Positions 28,149-38,050 of a DNA stretch of 64,000 bases are shown in pieces. Every line of letters begins with the position of its first letter. Within the stretch, counting starts at the first letter, position 1. Location: the NCBI GenBank assembly GCA_027533425.1, contig JAPZUD010000004.1, positions 124,001-188,000 of the forward strand. The letters run 5' to 3'. The position numbers and the translations under genes are program-made. The DNA comes from Beijerinckiaceae bacterium. Its GTDB lineage: Bacteria > Pseudomonadota > Alphaproteobacteria > Rhizobiales > Beijerinckiaceae. Under the pieces are notes generated by a model that was given only the letters and a program-made list of their open reading frames with translations, ran no database searches and had not been told where the DNA came from.

Positions 28149-28865
28149 ATGCGTCCCTCGAAACGCGCGCTCGATGAAATGCGGGCGGTCTCGCTCACGC
28201 GGAATGTCGCGCGCTATGCGGAAGGCTCCTGCCTCGTGAAGTTCGGCGAGACGCATGTGCTCTGCACTGCATCGCTGGAAGAGCGCGGGCCTTCGTGGTT
28301 GCGCGGTACCGGCAAAGGCTGGGTCACGGCGGAATATGCGATGTTGCCCCGCGCCACATTGGAGCGGACCCGCCGCGAGGTGACGGCGGGCAAGCCCTCC
28401 GGACGCACGCAGGAGATCCAGCGCCTGATCGGTCGCGCCCTCCGCGCGGTGGTCGACCTTCCGGCCCTCGGCGAGAAGCAGATCACCATCGATTGTGATG
28501 TCCTCCAGGCCGATGGCGGCACGCGCACGGCGGCGATCACCGGCGCCTGGGTGGCGCTGCATGATTGCTTCGCGTGGATGCAGTCCCGCAACATGGTCAC
28601 AACCATGCCGCTGCGGGATCATGTCGCGGCGATTTCCTGCGGCATCTACCGCAACAATCCGGTGCTCGATCTCGACTATGTCGAGGATTCCAACGCTGAG
28701 ACCGATGCGAATTTCGTGATGACCGGCCGCGGCGGCATCGTCGAGGTGCAGGGCACGGCCGAAGGTGCGCCCTTCTCCGAAGAGAGCCTTCTGGCCCTGA
28801 TGGGTCTGGCACGGAAGGGCATCCAGGAACTCGTGCTGCTCCAGAAATCCGCGATCGCGGGGTAA
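28149..28865 (+). CDS. rph: Ribonuclease PH
   Basis: Phosphate-dependent 3' exoribonuclease that trims tRNA precursors; works as a hexamer. The 238-residue protein begins [12 protein letters not shown] and contains the family blocks [18 protein letters not shown] and [15 protein letters not shown] (phosphate-binding), and [19 protein letters not shown]. Length and motifs are complete. A GGAG sequence precedes the start by about seven bases. rdgB follows after two bases, an order conserved in many bacteria. Confidence 0.96.
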   Translation: MRPSKRALDEMRAVSLTRNVARYAEGSCLVKFGETHVLCTASLEERGPSWLRGTGKGWVTAEYAMLPRATLERTRREVTAGKPSGRTQEIQRLIGRALRAVVDLPALGEKQITIDCDVLQADGGTRTAAITGAWVALHDCFAWMQSRNMVTTMPLRDHVAAISCGIYRNNPVLDLDYVEDSNAETDANFVMTGRGGIVEVQGTAEGAPFSEESLLALMGLARKGIQELVLLQKSAIAG

Positions 28866-28867
28866 TC

Positions 28868-29515
28868 ATGGCCCGTCCGATCACCGGCCGACTCGTCATC
28901 GCCACGCACAATGCCGGCAAGCTCGCCGAGATGACCGAGCTTCTCGCGCCCTATGGCATTGCCACCGTCTCGGCGGGCGAACTCGGCCTGCCCGAGCCCG
29001 AGGAAGACGGCATGATGTATGCCGAAAACGCCGCCATCAAGGCGCTTGCCGCGGCGCGTGCGGCCAATCTGCCGGCCCTGGCGGATGATTCCGGCCTCGC
29101 TGTCGATGCGCTCGATGGTGCACCCGGCCTCTTCACCGCCGACTGGGCTGGCAAGCCGCGCGATTTCAGCCGCGCCATGGCGCGGGTCGGCGAAGAACTC
29201 CGTCTGCGCGATGTCGATCCGGAAGGCGCCCGGGCGCATTTCGTCTCGGCCCTGGTCGTGGCCTGGCCGGATGGCGAGACGCTTCTCGCCGAGGGGCGCG
29301 TTTTCGGAACGCTGACCTTCCCGCCACGGGGCAGCGCCGGCTTCGGCTATGACCCGATCTTCCGGCCCGATGGGCATGACAGGACTTTTGGCGAGATGTC
29401 CGCCGAGGAAAAACATGGTATCCGCAAGATCGATGGCCGGCTCGAGGGATTGTCGCATCGCGCGCGGGCCTTCATTCGCTTCGTGGCGAAAGCCGGATTG
29501 ACGGAACAGCGCTGA
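28868..29515 (+). CDS. rdgB: RdgB/HAM1 family non-canonical purine NTP pyrophosphatase
   Basis: Hydrolyses dITP, ITP and XTP to monophosphates, cleaning the nucleotide pool. The 215-residue protein has IATHNAGKLAEM at the N terminus for nucleotide binding, LADDSGLAVDALDGAPGLFT with the catalytic acidic residues, and GSAGFGYDPIFRPDG followed by SAEEKHGIRK near the end. All are canonical. It lies in the rph-rdgB-hemW operon with two-base spacing before it and a TGATG overlap after it. Confidence 0.95.
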   Translation: MARPITGRLVIATHNAGKLAEMTELLAPYGIATVSAGELGLPEPEEDGMMYAENAAIKALAAARAANLPALADDSGLAVDALDGAPGLFTADWAGKPRDFSRAMARVGEELRLRDVDPEGARAHFVSALVVAWPDGETLLAEGRVFGTLTFPPRGSAGFGYDPIFRPDGHDRTFGEMSAEEKHGIRKIDGRLEGLSHRARAFIRFVAKAGLTEQR

Positions 29516-30681
29516 TGAAGCCCGCACAGCCACCTTTCGACGCCGGGTTCGGCGTCTATGTGCATTGGCCCTTCTGCCAGGCCAAATGCCCCTATTGCGA
29601 TTTCAACTCGCATGTCCGGCGCGGCGGCATCGACGAGGCGCGCTTCGTCGCCGCTTTCGCCCGTGAGATCGACCATATGGCCAGCCTTGCGCCGGCCCGG
29701 CAGGTCAGCTCGATCTTCTTCGGGGGTGGCACGCCGTCGCTGATGAAGCCCGAAACGGTCGGTGCCATCCTCGAGGCGATCGCCGCACGCTGGAGCGTGA
29801 CGCCGGATTGCGAGATCACGCTGGAAGCCAACCCGACCAGCGTCGAGGCCGGTCGGTTCGCCGGGTATCGCGCCGCCGGGATCAACCGGGTTTCCCTTGG
29901 CGTGCAATCGCTGGTCGAGCCGGATCTCAAGGCCCTCGGCCGGCTGCACAGCGTGGGCGAGGCGCTGGTCGCCGTCTCGATCGCTGCCAAGCATTTCCAG
30001 CGCTTTTCCTTCGACCTGATCTATGCCCGACCCGGCCAGACCGTGGCGGCATGGCGCGAGGAGCTGGTGGAAGCCTTGGCCCATGCGCCGACGCATCTCT
30101 CGCTCTACCAGCTCACCATCGAGCCCGACACACCCTACAAGGCGCTGCACGAGGCCGGAAAGCTGGTCATCCCCGATCATGATCTCGCCCGCGACCTCTA
30201 CGAGGCCACGCAGGAGATCTGCGACAAGTACGGCATGCCGGCCTACGAGGTCTCGAACCATGCCCGGCCGGGCGATGAATGCCGCCACAACCTGCTCTAC
30301 TGGCGCTATGGCGAATATGCCGGAATCGGCCCTGGCGCCCATGGCCGCCTCTTCACCGAGCGCGGCCGCCGCGCCCTCGTGACCGAGCGTTCCCCCGAAG
30401 CCTGGCTCGACTATGTCGAGCGCGACGGCCACGGCATTGTCGGCGACGAAACCCTCACCAACGAGAACGAGGCCGATGAATTCCTCCTGATGGGCCTGCG
30501 CTTGCGGGAAGGGATCGATCCGAAGCGCTTTGCCCTGCTCAAGGGCAAGGCCTTCGATGCCCGGCGCATCGCCGCGCTTTCCGAGGATGGCCTGATCGAG
30601 CCGTGTCGTGACGGAAGGCTTCGCGTCTCGCGGGAGGGATTTCCCGTTCTCGATGCGATCGTGGCCGATCTCGCGGCCTGA
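29515..30681 (+). CDS. hemW: HemW-family radical SAM protein (heme chaperone, formerly annotated as coproporphyrinogen III oxidase)
   Basis: The 388-residue protein carries the radical SAM cluster motif with Cys21, Cys25 and Cys28 (FCQAKCPYC). FFGGGTPSLM, EANPTSVE and GVQSL follow as in HemN/HemW proteins. The motif is CxxxCxxC with no fourth cysteine directly after it, which fits HemW, a heme chaperone, rather than true HemN. It is the last gene of rph-rdgB-hemW and stops three bases from the convergent lipoprotein gene. Confidence 0.92.
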   Translation: MKPAQPPFDAGFGVYVHWPFCQAKCPYCDFNSHVRRGGIDEARFVAAFAREIDHMASLAPARQVSSIFFGGGTPSLMKPETVGAILEAIAARWSVTPDCEITLEANPTSVEAGRFAGYRAAGINRVSLGVQSLVEPDLKALGRLHSVGEALVAVSIAAKHFQRFSFDLIYARPGQTVAAWREELVEALAHAPTHLSLYQLTIEPDTPYKALHEAGKLVIPDHDLARDLYEATQEICDKYGMPAYEVSNHARPGDECRHNLLYWRYGEYAGIGPGAHGRLFTERGRRALVTERSPEAWLDYVERDGHGIVGDETLTNENEADEFLLMGLRLREGIDPKRFALLKGKAFDARRIAALSEDGLIEPCRDGRLRVSREGFPVLDAIVADLAA

Positions 30682-30684
30682 CCC

Positions 30685-31929
30685 TCAGTTCAGGCCGACA
30701 AAGCTACCCGGTGCCGGAGAAACGGCCCGGGCCGATCCGGACCGGATCTCGTAGACCACCAGCCCGCGATCGTTCAGGCCGTTTTGCCGGAAGCGGAACA
30801 CGCCGTCCTGCCCGGAAAAGCCGTTGCCATTGGTCAGCGTGGCCTCGCTGAAGCGCTGGGTGCCAAAATTCTGCGTCAGCGCGCTGGCGAGGGTCACCGC
30901 GTCATAGCCAAGCGTGGCAATCCGGGTCGGCGCCGAGCCGAACTGGCTCTGGTAGCGGCCGGCCAGCGCATTGAAGCGCGCATTGTCCGGCGCGGCAAAC
31001 CACGCGCCGTCCAGCGCGCCCATGCCGTGCACGCGCGGATCGTTCCAGATTCCGGTCGAGATGATCTGCAGGTCGCGGCCGGTCAGCCCGGCAGCAGCCA
31101 TGCTCTGGGTCAGGGCGCCGATCCCGTCCGCACCCTCGCCGATGAACAGGGTGTCGGCCGAGGATTGCGCCTGCTTGACCTGCGCGACAGCCGCATCGAT
31201 GGAGGCCTTGTTGCCGGGCTGGTAGCGGGCCACGGTCGCAACGCGGCGCCCGCCCTGGTTGGCGACCTGCTGGAATTCGGCCTCGACGACATTGCCATAC
31301 GGCGTCTGGGGGATGAGCGCCGAGAAGGACCTTTTGCCGCGGCTGCCGGCAAAGGCGACGACGCGCTGGACATCCGATTGCGGCAGGAAGCTCAGCAGAT
31401 AGACCCCGCGCTGCGCGGCGGCGGCATCCGAGGAGAAGGCGATGACAGGCTTGCCGGCCGGGCGGGCCACGCCAGCGACGGCCTGTACCGAAGGAGCGAA
31501 AAGCGGGCCAATGATCAGCTCGACACCTTCGCCGAGCAGTTCCTGCGCCGCCTGGCGCGCACCGTCGGGGGTGCCCTTGTCGTCCCGGACCAGCAACTGG
31601 ATGCTCGATTGCCCGCCCGAGAAGTCGCTGATTGCCATCTGCGCGGCATTCCGCAGGCTGAGCGCCGCCGCCTGTCCGTTGGCCGAGGAGAGCGGGAGGA
31701 TCAGCCCGACCTTGACCGTGCCGTTGCCGATCACGTCGCCGGTCGGGGTATTGGGGGGCGGCGCATCGCTGCCCGGCCCGACCAGGCCATCGAGGCCGCC
31801 GGCACATCCAGCCATGAGGCTGGCCAGACCGATCGTCGCCAGAAGCCGCCGCCGAGAGACAGGACCTGCTCCGACCGCCATCGGATGATCCGGCTCCCAT
31901 GTGTTGCCCACAGTCTTGCGACCCGTCAT
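30685..31929 (-). CDS. Periplasmic-binding-fold lipoprotein, LpoA-like penicillin-binding protein activator
   Basis: A 414-residue exported lipoprotein. The leader has SRRRLLATIGLASLMAGC: a twin-arginine-like motif followed by a lipobox with Cys42. The rest is a type-1 periplasmic binding fold (VKVGLILPLSSANGQ, IIGPLFAPSV, TLGYDAV), as in branched-chain amino-acid binding proteins and the C-terminal domain of LpoA. Divergence from rsmI and yraN copies the E. coli order rsmI-lpoA-yraN, which supports a penicillin-binding protein activator role; the N-terminal TPR domain of E. coli LpoA is absent. Start ATG 31929 has GGAG at suitable distance; ATG 31881 would still keep the signal. Partner enzymes are unknown. 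Confidence 0.8.
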   Translation of the reverse strand: MTGRKTVGNTWEPDHPMAVGAGPVSRRRLLATIGLASLMAGCAGGLDGLVGPGSDAPPPNTPTGDVIGNGTVKVGLILPLSSANGQAAALSLRNAAQMAISDFSGGQSSIQLLVRDDKGTPDGARQAAQELLGEGVELIIGPLFAPSVQAVAGVARPAGKPVIAFSSDAAAAQRGVYLLSFLPQSDVQRVVAFAGSRGKRSFSALIPQTPYGNVVEAEFQQVANQGGRRVATVARYQPGNKASIDAAVAQVKQAQSSADTLFIGEGADGIGALTQSMAAAGLTGRDLQIISTGIWNDPRVHGMGALDGAWFAAPDNARFNALAGRYQSQFGSAPTRIATLGYDAVTLASALTQNFGTQRFSEATLTNGNGFSGQDGVFRFRQNGLNDRGLVVYEIRSGSARAVSPAPGSFVGLN

Positions 31930-32188
31930 CACGATACTCCACCCTCGCATGTGCGGGTTCCCCGAGGCGGAATCCTGCACATTTCCAGAGTCACGAAAGC
32001 CAGAAATTGGGGCAAGTTCAAGGATCACTTGAAAAGAGCGTTAACGATATTTGCAAACCATGTTGTCTGTGCCACGGCGTTTCATTCGGGATCGCTGTTT
32101 TGCAAACCGCCTTGCGCTGTGGCAGCAAGGCCTGAAGCCCGCCCCGAATCGTGCCTTGGCGGGAATGTCGCACAGGCTGGATCGCATC
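31930..32188. promoter_or_regulatory. Divergent promoter region, lipoprotein gene and rsmI
   Basis: A 259-base region, AT-richer than the surrounding genes, that must drive both directions. It contains two exact copies of TTTGCAAACC at 32050-32059 and 32099-32108, 49 bases apart; TTTGCAAA is itself a palindrome. I cannot assign a regulator or definite -35/-10 boxes. Confidence 0.4.
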
Positions 32189-33085
32189 ATGGCGTCACAA
32201 TTCACGGTTCTGGGGCTGGCGGCCGAGGCCGATCGGCTTCAGCCGGGCCTGCATATCGTGGCCACCCCGATCGGCAATCTCGGCGACATCACCCTGCGCG
32301 CCCTGTCCACGCTGGCTGCTGCCGATGTCGTCCTTGCCGAGGACAAGCGCGTAACCAAGGTCCTGCTGGCCCATTACGGCATCACGACGCCGATCCTGGC
32401 CTATCACGAGCACAATGCCGGCGAGATGCGCCCTGTCGTGCTGGAGCGGCTCGCCGCCGGGCAGGCCCTCGCGCTGGTTTCCGATGCCGGCACGCCCCTT
32501 GTGTCCGATCCCGGCTACAAGCTGGTCGAGGCGGCTGTTGCTGCCGGCTATCCTGTGACAGCCTTGCCAGGCGCCTCAGCTGTGCTGACAGGCCTAGTCC
32601 TGTCTGGCCTGCCCAGCGACCGCTTCTTTTTCGAGGGTTTCCTGCCGTCGCGCAGCACCGAAAGGCGACGGCGGCTTGGCGAACTGGCGGCGATCCCCGC
32701 CACCCTTGTCTTCTTCGAAGCGCCACACCGCACGCCCGAATCGCTTGCCGACATGGCCGATATCCTCGGCGAAAGGCCGGCAGCGCTCGCCCGGGAACTG
32801 ACCAAGAAATTCGAGACGGTCCGTCGCGGTCTCCTGCCGGATCTCGCGGCAGCCTTTGCGGCGGAAGGCCCGCCCCGGGGGGAAGTCGTGCTGATGGTCG
32901 GCCCGCCGGGGGCCGGGGCCGGACTTACCGACGAGGCGATCGATTCCGCTCTCCGCGTGGCGCTCGAGGGCCATACGCAGCGGGATGCTGTCCATCTCGT
33001 TGCCGCCGAACTCGGCCTGCCGCGCAAGCGCGTCTATGCCCGCGCCTTGCGCCTCGGCGAGGGGGCGCCGGATGGCGAGACCTGA
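32189..33085 (+). CDS. rsmI: 16S rRNA 2'-O-ribose C1402 methyltransferase
   Basis: SAM-dependent tetrapyrrole-methylase-fold enzyme that methylates C1402 of 16S rRNA in the decoding centre. The 298-residue protein has VATPIGNLGDITLRA, AEDKRVTKVLL, ALVSDAGTPLVSDPG and VTALPGASAVLTGLVLSGLP, all diagnostic. Start: ATG 32189 (GGA eight bases before) gives a family-like N terminus; ATG 32165 and an upstream frame to 32051 are possible but add unmatched residues. It overlaps yraN by 14 bases. Confidence 0.94.
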   Translation: MASQFTVLGLAAEADRLQPGLHIVATPIGNLGDITLRALSTLAAADVVLAEDKRVTKVLLAHYGITTPILAYHEHNAGEMRPVVLERLAAGQALALVSDAGTPLVSDPGYKLVEAAVAAGYPVTALPGASAVLTGLVLSGLPSDRFFFEGFLPSRSTERRRRLGELAAIPATLVFFEAPHRTPESLADMADILGERPAALARELTKKFETVRRGLLPDLAAAFAAEGPPRGEVVLMVGPPGAGAGLTDEAIDSALRVALEGHTQRDAVHLVAAELGLPRKRVYARALRLGEGAPDGET

Positions 33086-33440
33086 CCGCCGGCGAGCCTT
33101 CCTGCTTGGCCATGAGGCCGAGTTCTGGGCCGGCCTGCTGCTGCGCGCCAAGGGTTACCGTATTCTTGCCCGGCGCTATCTCCGGGCGGGCGGCGAGATC
33201 GACCTGATCGCCCAGCGTTTCGGAACACTCGCCTTCGTCGAGGTGAAGGCCCGGCCGAGCCTCGAGGAGGCCCTCGCCGCAATTTCCGACGCCAAGCTCG
33301 CCCGCATGGCCCGGCCGGCGCGCGCTTTCCTTGCCGGCCGGCCGGTGCAACCGAAGGTGATCCGCTGTGATGCGATCCTGGTTGCACCCGGTCGCTGGCC
33401 GCGCCATATCGAGGCTGTCGGCGACCTTCCGCTCGACTAG
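33072..33440 (+). CDS. YraN/UPF0102 family nuclease-fold protein
   Basis: A 122-residue protein of the UPF0102 family, related to Holliday-junction resolvases and restriction endonuclease folds. The catalytic-type core is visible as [24 protein letters not shown] and FVEVKAR, giving the E-x(n)-D-x(n)-ExK pattern. Biological role is not settled for the family. It begins inside the end of rsmI (14-base overlap), as in many proteobacteria. Confidence 0.9.
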   Translation: MARPDRRRAFLLGHEAEFWAGLLLRAKGYRILARRYLRAGGEIDLIAQRFGTLAFVEVKARPSLEEALAAISDAKLARMARPARAFLAGRPVQPKVIRCDAILVAPGRWPRHIEAVGDLPLD

Positions 33441-33556
33441 CCGCGTTTTCCCGCGCATCCGGCTCGGTTCGTCTTTGGGAAAAGCGGGGAATCAGGAATA
33501 TCGTGCCTGACGATGGAGAGGGTTCCATCGGAATGGCGCTCAACGCCGGAGGCACC
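33441..33556 (+). other. yraN-gshB spacer with imperfect inverted repeat
   Basis: CCGCGTTTTCCC at 33441-33452 can pair with GGGAAAAGCGG at 33477-33487 apart from one bulge, across a loop of about 24 bases. No U-run follows. The remainder is the gshB leader. Confidence 0.3.
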
Positions 33557-34498
33557 ATGGCGCTCAAAGTCGCCGTCCAGATGGACCCGATCGAGAAGAT
33601 CAAGATTGCCGGGGATTCCACCTTCGCGCTGATGCTCGAAGCGCAGGCGCGTGGCCATTCGCTCCATGTCTATGGTGCGGAAGACCTTACCCTGCGCGAC
33701 AATCACCTGACGGCGCGGATGCGCTCGGCTGTCGTGCGGGATGTCGTCGGGGATCATGTCACCCTCGGCGAGCCCGAGCGCTTCGACGTCTCGGCCTTCG
33801 ATGTCGTGCTGATGCGGCAGGACCCGCCTTTTGACCTCGCCTATATCACGGCCAGCCACCTGCTCGAACGCGTCCATCCCCGGACGCTGGTGGTCAATGA
33901 TCCGGCCCATGTCCGCAATGCGCCGGAAAAGATCCTCGTCACCGAATTCCCGGATCTGATGCCGCCGACGCTGATCTCGCGGGATCGTGCCGAGATCGAG
34001 ACCTTCCGCGCCGAGCATGGCGATCTCGTGATGAAGCCGCTCTATGGCAATGGCGGCGCCGGCGTTTTCAAGGTCGCGCGGGATGACCTGAATTTCAACG
34101 GCTTCATGGATCATTTCTCCGGGATCGCCCGCGAGCCCTGGATGATCCAGCGCTTCCTGCCGGCCGTCCATGCTGGCGACAAGCGTATCATCCTTGTCGA
34201 TGGCGTGGCCATGGGCGGTGTCAACCGCGTCCCGGCAGCGGGGGATATCCGCTCGAACCTCGTCCGCGGCGGTGCGGCGGAATCGACGGACTTCACGCCG
34301 AGGGAACGCGAAATCTGCGAGCGCATCGGCCCGCTCCTGCGCGAACGCGGCCTGATCTTCGTCGGGATCGACGTGATCGACGGCAACCTGACCGAGATCA
34401 ACGTCACTTCACCCACCGGCATCCGCGCGATCAAGCGGCTCGGTGGTCCGGATCTGGCGGTGCCGGTCTGGGATGCGATCGAGAGGCGGCTCGGGTGA
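33557..34498 (+). CDS. gshB: Glutathione synthase
   Basis: ATP-grasp ligase joining gamma-glutamylcysteine and glycine to glutathione. The 313-residue protein has [21 protein letters not shown] at the N terminus, [14 protein letters not shown] for ATP binding and [24 protein letters not shown] at the metal site. I chose ATG 33557 because GGAGG is four bases before it and the length matches the family; GTG 33503 would add 18 residues. Its stop overlaps the glnD GTG start (GTGA), so nitrogen sensing and glutathione synthesis are translationally coupled here. Confidence 0.95.
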   Translation: MALKVAVQMDPIEKIKIAGDSTFALMLEAQARGHSLHVYGAEDLTLRDNHLTARMRSAVVRDVVGDHVTLGEPERFDVSAFDVVLMRQDPPFDLAYITASHLLERVHPRTLVVNDPAHVRNAPEKILVTEFPDLMPPTLISRDRAEIETFRAEHGDLVMKPLYGNGGAGVFKVARDDLNFNGFMDHFSGIAREPWMIQRFLPAVHAGDKRIILVDGVAMGGVNRVPAAGDIRSNLVRGGAAESTDFTPREREICERIGPLLRERGLIFVGIDVIDGNLTEINVTSPTGIRAIKRLGGPDLAVPVWDAIERRLG

Positions 34499-37257
34499 GG
34501 GCGGGCGAGGAATTCCTGCGCCATGCGGCGGGGAGCCTGACCGAGCCGATGCCGGTCGATCTGCCGGGCGAGCAGGCGCGCGGCGTCTTCGTCCAGCGGG
34601 CCAAGGCTTTCCTCGCCAAGGCCCGCATCGAGGCCGAGGCGGTTCTGGGCCGCGAGGGCGGTTTCGCCTGTGCACGCATCCTCTCCACCGCGCAGGACAT
34701 GGTGATCGAAGCCCTGTTCGACCTTGCCCGCGAGCGGTTGTACCGCGCCCATAACCCGACGTCGGGCGAGAAAATCGCTGTGGTCGCGGTCGGCGGTTAC
34801 GGCCGCGGGACGCTGGCGCCCGGCTCCGATACCGACATCCTCTTCCTGCTGCCGGTCTCGACCCCCTGGGGCGAGAGCATCGCCGAGGCCATGCTCTATG
34901 CCCTCTGGGATATCGGTCTGAAGGTCGGGCATGCAACCCGCACCATCGAGGAATGTATCCGCGTCGGCCGTGAGGACCTCACGGTCCGTACCGCCCTGCT
35001 CGAATCGCGGCTGGTGGTCGGCGACCGCACTGTTTTCGAGGATTTCCAGCTGCGTTTCGACCGGCAGGTCGTTCAGGGCCGCACCACGGAATTCGTGCAG
35101 GCCAAACTCGCCGAGCGTGACGAACGCATCCTGCGGGCGGGCCAGTCACGCTATCTCGTCGAGCCGAATGTCAAGGAAGGCAAGGGTGGCTTCCGTGACC
35201 TGCAGACCCTCTACTGGATCGTGAAATACGCCTATCGCATCAAGGATCCGCGCGAGCTTGTCCGTGTCGGCGTCTTCACGGCGCGCGAACTCGGCCTGTT
35301 CCGCCGCTGCGAGGAATTCCTGTGGCGTGTCCGCTGTCACATGCATTTCGCGACCGGCCGGGCCGAGGAGCGGCTGACCTTCGACGTGCAGCGCGTGATT
35401 GCCGAACGGATGGGCTACCGTGACCGCGGTCCAAGCAGCGCGGTCGAACGGTTCATGAAACACTATTTCCTGATCGCCAAGGAAGTGGGTGATCTCTCGG
35501 CCATCGTTTCCGCCGCCCTCGAAGCGCGCGACGAGAAGCCCAAGGCGCTGCTGTCCCGCGTTGTCGGGCGCCTGCGCGGCCGTGCAAGGCCGCTCTCCGG
35601 CACGCGCAGCTTCGTGCTCGAGAACAACCGCATCTCGACTTCGGGGCCGGATGTGTTCCGCGAGGATCCGGTCAACCTGATCCGCCTCTACTGGTATGCC
35701 GATCGCGACCAGCTCCCCATCCACCCGCATGCCACGCGGCTGGTCACGCTGTCGCTGCGGCTGATCGATGAATCGCTGCGGCAGGATCCGGAGGCCAACC
35801 GCCTTTTCCTCGAGATCCTCACCTCGCGCCGCCAGCCGGATACGGTGTTGCGCCTCATGCACGAGGCCGGTGTTCTCGGCCGTTTCATCCCGGATTTCGC
35901 CCGTATTTCCGCGATGATGCAATTCTCGATGTATCATCACTACACGGTAGACGAGCATACCCTGCGCTGCCTCGGTGTGCTCGCCCAGCTTGAACGCGGC
36001 GAACTGCGCGAGGAACTGCCGCTTTCCAACCATGTCATGCCGCTGATCCAGAACCGGCGACTGCTGCATGTCGCTTTGTTCCTGCACGATATCGGCAAGG
36101 GCCGCACGGAATCGCACGAGGCGGTCGGCGCGCGCATCGCCCGCCAGCTCTGCCCCCGGCTCGGCCTGACGCCGCAGGAAACCGACACGGTCGTCTGGCT
36201 GGTCGAGAACCACCTGATCATGTCGCAGACCGCGCAGAGCCGCGACATTTCCGATCCACGCACCATCGCCACCTTCGCCGAGAACATCCACACGATGGAG
36301 CGGCTGCGCCTGCTGCTCGTGCTGACGGTCTGCGATATCCGCGGTGTCGGGCCGGGCGTCTGGAACGGCTGGAAGGGCCAGCTGCTGCGCTCGCTCTACC
36401 GCGAGACCGAGATGATGCTCTCGGGCGATTACGGTGGCGCCGAACGGGGCGAACGCATCCAGCTCGCCCAGCGGGCCCTGCGCGAGAAACTGCCGGACTG
36501 GAGCGACGAGCGCTTCCGCGCCTTTGCGCAGCGCCATAATCCGGCCTACTGGATGAAGGTCGATCTCGCCCACCAGATCCAGCATGCCCGTCTGGTCGAG
36601 AAGGCCGAAAAGGCTGGCGACCGGTTCCAGGTCGAAACCGCCACCGATGCCTTCCGCGGCGTGACTGAGCTCGCCGTTCTTGCCATCGACCATCCGCGGC
36701 TGCTCTCGATCTTGACCGGCGCCTGCGCCGCAGCCGGGGCCAATATCGTGGAGGCGCAGATCTCCACGACACAGGATGGTTTCGCCCTGGACACGATCAC
36801 CATCTCGCGGGCCTTCAACCAGGATGCCGACGAGATGCGTCGTGCCGAGCGCGTGGCGAGGCACATTGTCGCGACACTCAAGGGCGAGGTTCGCCTGCCG
36901 GAGATCGTTGCCTCTCGCCGCGCGCAAACCACGGTATCACAGGCTTTCCGCGTCGCCCCGGATGTGACGATCGACAACGAGCTCTCCTCGAAATCGACCG
37001 TGGTCGAGGTGACCGGCCTCGACCGGCCCGGTCTGCTCTATGAGCTGACGACCGAATTCGGCAAGCAGAACCTCAACATCAATTCCGCGCGCATCGTCAC
37101 CTATGGCGAGAAGGCGGTGGACGTTTTCTATGTTACCGATCTGACCGGGGGCAAGATCTCGCAGGCTTCGCGCCAGCAAAGGCTGCGCAAGGCCCTGCTG
37201 GATGTCCTCTCCCAGCCCGATCCCGCCCAGCCGGCGAATTCCCCGAACGCCGCTTGA
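34495..37257 (+). CDS. glnD: Bifunctional PII uridylyltransferase / uridylyl-removing enzyme
   Basis: Primary nitrogen sensor: it uridylylates PII proteins when glutamine is low and removes UMP when it is high. The 920-residue protein has the nucleotidyltransferase site [15 protein letters not shown] (100-114), an HD domain with HDIGKGR in the middle, and two C-terminal ACT domains (about 720-800 and 830-905, the second beginning [17 protein letters not shown]) that bind glutamine. Start is GTG 34495, overlapping the gshB stop. In many Rhizobiales glnD lies next to mutS; here mutS is about 22 kb away. Confidence 0.96.
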   Translation: MRAGEEFLRHAAGSLTEPMPVDLPGEQARGVFVQRAKAFLAKARIEAEAVLGREGGFACARILSTAQDMVIEALFDLARERLYRAHNPTSGEKIAVVAVGGYGRGTLAPGSDTDILFLLPVSTPWGESIAEAMLYALWDIGLKVGHATRTIEECIRVGREDLTVRTALLESRLVVGDRTVFEDFQLRFDRQVVQGRTTEFVQAKLAERDERILRAGQSRYLVEPNVKEGKGGFRDLQTLYWIVKYAYRIKDPRELVRVGVFTARELGLFRRCEEFLWRVRCHMHFATGRAEERLTFDVQRVIAERMGYRDRGPSSAVERFMKHYFLIAKEVGDLSAIVSAALEARDEKPKALLSRVVGRLRGRARPLSGTRSFVLENNRISTSGPDVFREDPVNLIRLYWYADRDQLPIHPHATRLVTLSLRLIDESLRQDPEANRLFLEILTSRRQPDTVLRLMHEAGVLGRFIPDFARISAMMQFSMYHHYTVDEHTLRCLGVLAQLERGELREELPLSNHVMPLIQNRRLLHVALFLHDIGKGRTESHEAVGARIARQLCPRLGLTPQETDTVVWLVENHLIMSQTAQSRDISDPRTIATFAENIHTMERLRLLLVLTVCDIRGVGPGVWNGWKGQLLRSLYRETEMMLSGDYGGAERGERIQLAQRALREKLPDWSDERFRAFAQRHNPAYWMKVDLAHQIQHARLVEKAEKAGDRFQVETATDAFRGVTELAVLAIDHPRLLSILTGACAAAGANIVEAQISTTQDGFALDTITISRAFNQDADEMRRAERVARHIVATLKGEVRLPEIVASRRAQTTVSQAFRVAPDVTIDNELSSKSTVVEVTGLDRPGLLYELTTEFGKQNLNINSARIVTYGEKAVDVFYVTDLTGGKISQASRQQRLRKALLDVLSQPDPAQPANSPNAA

Positions 37258-37326
37258 TTTTGCGGGCGGGAATCCTGATATCGGGGTCAGATTTTCAATC
37301 CCTTGCAAGTTGTGGAAGGACGATCG

Positions 37327-37989
37327 ATGAGCAGCGATCAGGACAACAAGCCCGCGGCCAACGCGGCCGATGCCCCGTCGACAGTGCTGGATGCCGAACG
37401 TCTGTCGACTTTGGAGCGGGAAAATGCCGACCTGAAGGACAGGCTCTTGCGCGCCCTGGCCGAGATGGAGAATCTCCGTCGCCGGACCGAGCGTGAATTG
37501 CAGGATCAGCGCGCCTACGCCATCACCAAATTCGCCGGCGACATGATCGGCACGGCCGACAATCTCCGCCGGGCGCTCGACGCTCTGCCCAAGCCCGAGG
37601 AAGGCGAGTCGGTCGAACGCGAGCCGGCTGTCCAGGCGCTGATCGACGGCGTCGAGCTGACCGAGCGCGAATTGATCAAGGCGCTCGAGCGCCATGGCGT
37701 GAAGAAGCGCGTGCCGGTGGGCGAGCGGTTCGACCCCCATCGCGATCAGGCCATGTTCGAGATCCCGGACGAGACCCAGCCGAACGGCACCGTGATGCAG
37801 GTTGTCCAGCCGGGCTACACGATCGGCGAACGCACCTTGCGCCCGGCCATGGTCGGCGTGTCGAAGGGTGGCCCGGCCCGTCCGCCGGTTGAAACCGAAG
37901 CGCCGGCCGAGCCGGCGGCCGCGCCCGCCGCCGAGGCGCCGCGCCCGCAGGGCGACCCGGCCAAGCCGCGCTTCGACAAGCGGGCCTGA
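37327..37989 (+). CDS. grpE: Nucleotide exchange factor GrpE
   Basis: Exchanges ADP for ATP on DnaK. The 220-residue protein has a charged coiled coil (about 30-75, with ENLRRRTERE) that dimerises, and the C-terminal beta domain with GERFDPHRDQAMFEIPD and VVQPGYTIGERTLRPAMVGVSKG. After that comes an Ala/Pro-rich tail of about 40 residues, a common alphaproteobacterial extension. ATG 37327 follows GGAAGGA. It follows glnD by 69 bases and converges on gpmA. I did not find a heat-shock promoter in the short gap before it. Confidence 0.95.
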   Translation: MSSDQDNKPAANAADAPSTVLDAERLSTLERENADLKDRLLRALAEMENLRRRTERELQDQRAYAITKFAGDMIGTADNLRRALDALPKPEEGESVEREPAVQALIDGVELTERELIKALERHGVKKRVPVGERFDPHRDQAMFEIPDETQPNGTVMQVVQPGYTIGERTLRPAMVGVSKGGPARPPVETEAPAEPAAAPAAEAPRPQGDPAKPRFDKRA

Positions 37990-38022
37990 TCGGCGTTCAA
38001 CAGGCCCTTCTGAAAGGAAAAA

Positions 38023-38042
38023 GGCCCGCCGCGTGGCGGGCC
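38023..38042 (-). terminator. Intrinsic terminator between grpE and gpmA
   Basis: GGCCCGCC and GGCGGGCC form a perfect 8-bp stem with a 4-base loop. On the minus strand it is followed by TTTTTCCTTT, so it should end gpmA transcription efficiently; it may also act for grpE, though the plus-strand tail lacks a T-run. Confidence 0.8.
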
Positions 38043-38050
38043 GCTTGCCG

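Noticed and set aside
30784-33207. 807-codon plus-strand frame across the lipoprotein gene and into rsmI
   Set aside because: Its first half is antisense to the lipoprotein gene and its second half is out of frame with rsmI; it is a chance absence of stops.
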